Shown piece after piece: positions 6,305 through 7,601 of a stretch of DNA of 7,601 nucleotides. A program made the position numbers and the translations under genes. Under the pieces are notes generated by a model that was given only the letters and a program-made list of their open reading frames with translations, made no database searches and had not been told where the DNA came from. This stretch comes from Clostridia bacterium (GTDB lineage Bacteria > Bacillota_A > Clostridia > Christensenellales > Borkfalkiaceae). The stretch is from NCBI GenBank assembly GCA_017462505.1, contig JAFTQY010000064.1, positions 1-7,601 on the forward strand, given 5' to 3'. Each line of letters opens with the position of its first letter. The first letter of the stretch is position 1.

Positions 6305-6317
6305 TATACTTTTAATA
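6305..6317 (+). promoter_or_regulatory. Possible -10 element giving a leaderless transcript of the second XRE gene
   Basis: TATACT at 6305-6310 is followed by six bases and then the A of the start codon at 6317, the spacing expected if transcription starts at the AUG. No good -35 is seen 16-18 bases upstream, and no Shine-Dalgarno sequence exists between 6290 and 6316. An alternative, TTGACC (6270-6275) with TAAAAT (6295-6300) at 19 bp, would give a leader of only about 10 bases. Confidence 0.45.
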
Positions 6318-6517
6318 TGTGGTACGCAGATATAATCAAACAAGTAATGCATGATAACGGTTTAACGCAACAGGAATTTGCGGATATTTTGGGCGTCAAC
6401 CAAACGACGGTGAGCCAATGGCTTTTGGGAAAGAAAAAGCCGGGCTACGACAGCATTTTACTCTTATATCAAAAATTTGACGTCGAGCCAAATCTTTTGT
6501 TTGGTATCGAGCATTGA
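6317..6517 (+). CDS. XRE/Cro-type HTH repressor (66 aa), probably of lipoprotein 1
   Basis: A single-domain HTH_3 protein of 66 residues. The helix-turn-helix lies at about residues 17-36 (TQQEFADILGVNQTTVSQWL), followed by the basic turn GKKKPG (38-43) and the last helices ending LLFGIEH. There is no sensor domain. It resembles the 67-residue regulator at 1663-1866 in size and fold, but the recognition helix differs and so does the associated operator. It is divergent from lipoprotein 1, and a palindrome lies inside that gene's promoter spacer, so it is most likely the repressor of lipoprotein 1 and of itself. No ribosome binding site precedes the ATG; the only other in-frame ATG (codon 11) also lacks one and would remove the first helix. 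A hairpin at 6533-6570 follows. Confidence 0.86.
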   Translation: MWYADIIKQVMHDNGLTQQEFADILGVNQTTVSQWLLGKKKPGYDSILLLYQKFDVEPNLLFGIEH

Positions 6518-6532
6518 TCTTTGCAAATATTG

Positions 6533-6570
6533 AAAAAAAAACGGAGCTTATTGAAAAGCCCCGTTTTTTT
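6533..6570. terminator. Bidirectional terminator between the second XRE gene and lipoprotein 2
   Basis: The core stem pairs 6542-6549 with 6556-6563 and is extended by the A-run (6535-6541) and T-run (6564-6570). The core from ACGG to CCGT differs from the hairpin at 4721-4752 at one loop base (T for C). As there, the A/C mismatch in plus-strand RNA becomes a G-U pair in minus-strand RNA, so it is best suited to ending the lipoprotein 2 transcript. Confidence 0.87.
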
Positions 6571-6584
6571 CGTTTTATTAAAAA

Positions 6585-7286
6585 TCATTCTACTTCCGTA
6601 GCGTTAGAGGGCAATTCGCCAACCGTCGCATTGCCGTACGTAATCACCGCCGATTCCAACAATTCGCCCGAGCTTCCCGTAGACGCGTCGTAAATTTTAT
6701 ATTCTACAATTTTTCCGTCTACGACCTTAACTTGCGTTTCGTTGATACCCCAGTTGCTGAACACGTGCATACCCGTCGTTGCATTATACTCGAAATAGGT
6801 ATAGTTGAGCCAAGGCGTCAACGTCGCGAGCGCGTATTCCGCAGACACGGAAGTAATCGTAACCTCCGCAGGGAACGCCGTCTTAAACCAATTTTGATTA
6901 TCCGTCGAATACCAAGAATAATACGTACCGTCCTCTTGACCAATGTACCCATACGTAATCGCAGCTTCTACCGAACCCGTTACCGTGGTAACCTGATAAG
7001 CTTTCCCGTCAGCGAAACTTGCTGTGTAAGATGCATGAACGATTTCATCGTTTTCCTCTTGCACTCTCGTCCCCACCATCGTAAAGTTGGTGATCGTATC
7101 AAGTTCTCCAATCAACGCGTTCATTGCAAATTCATCAAGCTGTTCGGGCGTACCCGAAACCGTTTCGCTACTCGAACTGCTGCCGTTGTTGCTGCCGCCG
7201 TTGCTGTTATCGCCGCCGCAAGCCGCAAAGCCTGCCGTCAAACCAAGAGCCAAAACAAGCGCCGTGAATTTTTTCCATGCTTTCAT
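6585..7286 (-). CDS. Single-domain lipoprotein of unknown function (lipoprotein 2), paralogue of lipoprotein 1
   Basis: 233 residues. A lipoprotein signal peptide (KAWKK, hydrophobic core, lipobox FAAC with Cys23) leads to a long Gly/Asn/Ser tether to about residue 45 and then one domain of about 185 residues. This domain carries the same landmarks as each half of lipoprotein 1: YYSWYSTDNQNW (122-133), the hairpin FEYNATTGMHVF (165-176), the strand VVDGKIVEYKI (188-198), and the end motif ITYGNATVGELP (215-226). It should sit on the outer face of the cytoplasmic membrane; ligand binding or envelope assembly are guesses only. ATG at 7286 has AAAAGGAG (7300-7293) 6 bases upstream. The 3' end and terminator closely match those of lipoprotein 1, indicating a shared duplication history. 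It has its own strong promoter, but no divergent regulator gene lies next to it. Confidence 0.87.
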   Translation of the reverse strand: MKAWKKFTALVLALGLTAGFAACGGDNSNGGSNNGSSSSSETVSGTPEQLDEFAMNALIGELDTITNFTMVGTRVQEENDEIVHASYTASFADGKAYQVTTVTGSVEAAITYGYIGQEDGTYYSWYSTDNQNWFKTAFPAEVTITSVSAEYALATLTPWLNYTYFEYNATTGMHVFSNWGINETQVKVVDGKIVEYKIYDASTGSSGELLESAVITYGNATVGELPSNATEVE

Positions 7287-7337
7287 AATTTTCTCCTTTT
7301 CCCCTTATCGGGAATTTACGTTATCGTTATTGCTTTA

Positions 7338-7366
7338 ATTATATAACAATTTTTGTTTTGTGTCAA
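7338..7366 (-). promoter_or_regulatory. Consensus sigma-A promoter of lipoprotein 2
   Basis: On the minus strand TTGACA (7366-7361) and TATAAT (7343-7338) are 17 bases apart, again a perfect consensus. The spacer contains AACAA-TTT-TTGTT (7345-7357), a perfect but very AT-rich palindrome whose significance is uncertain. The GACCT operator of lipoprotein 1 is not present here. The leader is about 45 bases; the rest of the gap up to 7466 shows no gene and no clear hairpin. Confidence 0.8.
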
Positions 7367-7466
7367 TAACTTCTTTCACAAATTCGATTGCATTTTTTCC
7401 ACAATTACACGGCGAGGTTATACTATTTCAATTTTTTTAAATTACTTTTCAAAGAACGCGACGCCA

Positions 7467-7601
7467 TCAATTTGATCCTCGTCTTTTTTCCTCCAACCTG
7501 TCTACGATCTCGTTTGCGGAAAGCCCTTGCTTGATGAGCGCAAGCGCATATTCGCATAATAAACGTTCTCCTATACAAGCGTTTAAACTGTCAATAACGT
7601 G
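7467..7601 (-). CDS. End of a DegV-like (fatty-acid-binding) reading frame, apparently lacking the C-terminal lobe
   Basis: The minus strand entering at 7601 encodes 44 residues before a TGA at 7469-7467. HVIDSLNACIGERLL (1-15) and GLSANEIVDRLEEKRR (26-41) fit the pattern that ends the N-terminal lobe of DegV proteins, which in this family bind a fatty acid for FakA-dependent phosphorylation. In an intact DegV about 120 more residues would follow, including a L-x-x-L-x-x-GGR-like motif. None is found in any frame before the lipoprotein 2 promoter. A six-A run (7482-7487) lies a few codons before the stop. Removing one base there would change the end to KDEDQIDGVAFFEK and a TAA, still far short of a full C-lobe. 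The gene may be a decayed or truncated copy, or the family match may be wrong; the 5' part lies outside the window. Confidence 0.5.
   Translation of the reverse strand, partial: HVIDSLNACIGERLLCEYALALIKQGLSANEIVDRLEEKRRGSN

Noticed and set aside
6732..7346. Plus-strand open frame opposite lipoprotein 2
   Set aside because: An Arg/Ile-rich antisense shadow with no start signal; it crosses the lipoprotein 2 promoter.
7375..7406. Two similar strings TTCACAAATT and TTCCACAATT upstream of the lipoprotein 2 promoter, as an activator site
   Set aside because: Short, imperfect, AT-rich, and in a region of low complexity; not distinguishable from chance.
7420..7556. Minus-strand ATG frame of about 44 basic codons with a nearby GGAG
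   Set aside because: Out of frame with the DegV-like coding sequence. The GGAG falls within coding DNA at poor spacing, and the product has no recognisable feature.
1..7601. CRISPR array, tRNA, riboswitch or insertion sequence
   Set aside because: No regularly spaced repeats, cloverleaf, conserved aptamer core or transposase-like frame was seen. Every gap between genes is under 300 bases and is largely accounted for by promoters, operators and terminators.

Overview
The window looks like chromosomal DNA of an anaerobic, probably gut-associated, Clostridia-type Firmicute. Three things point there: strong AGGAGG-type ribosome binding sites, near-consensus sigma-A promoters (TTGACA-N17-TATAAT) in front of almost every gene, and lipoproteins with a Gly/Ser/Asn-rich tether after the lipobox cysteine. 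The genus cannot be fixed from the sequence. I see no insertion sequence, CRISPR array, rRNA or tRNA.

Layout, left to right. At the left edge a conserved housekeeping pair, prmA then rsmE (rsmE is cut by the window start), reads on the minus strand. Next come three back-to-back units of the same shape. In each, a minus-strand structural gene diverges from a plus-strand regulator, and the unit is closed by a hairpin that can terminate from both sides. Unit 1 is a DUF6809-like small protein with a 67-residue XRE/Cro-type repressor. Unit 2 is L-fucose isomerase (fucI) with an AraC-family regulator. Unit 3 is a large two-domain lipoprotein with a 66-residue XRE/Cro-type repressor. A second, shorter lipoprotein, paralogous to the first, follows on the minus strand. 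At the right edge the minus strand carries the end of a DegV-like reading frame that stops before the expected C-terminal lobe.

How the parts work together (inference from layout). Each plus-strand regulator probably controls its divergent partner. In units 1 and 3 this is visible in the DNA: a palindromic operator fills the 17-bp spacer between the -35 and -10 boxes of the target promoter, and a further operator or half-site lies at the regulator's own promoter. Unit 1 has three 17-bp operators spaced 29-30 bp apart, like a small phage-type switch. In unit 2 the two promoters overlap face to face and an inverted repeat carries both -35 elements.

The most novel material is the lipoprotein family. 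One domain of about 200 residues occurs three times in the window (twice in the long lipoprotein, once in the short one), with matching 3' ends and a nearly identical terminator after both genes. The long lipoprotein also sits under an apparently dedicated XRE repressor that may be translated from a leaderless transcript.
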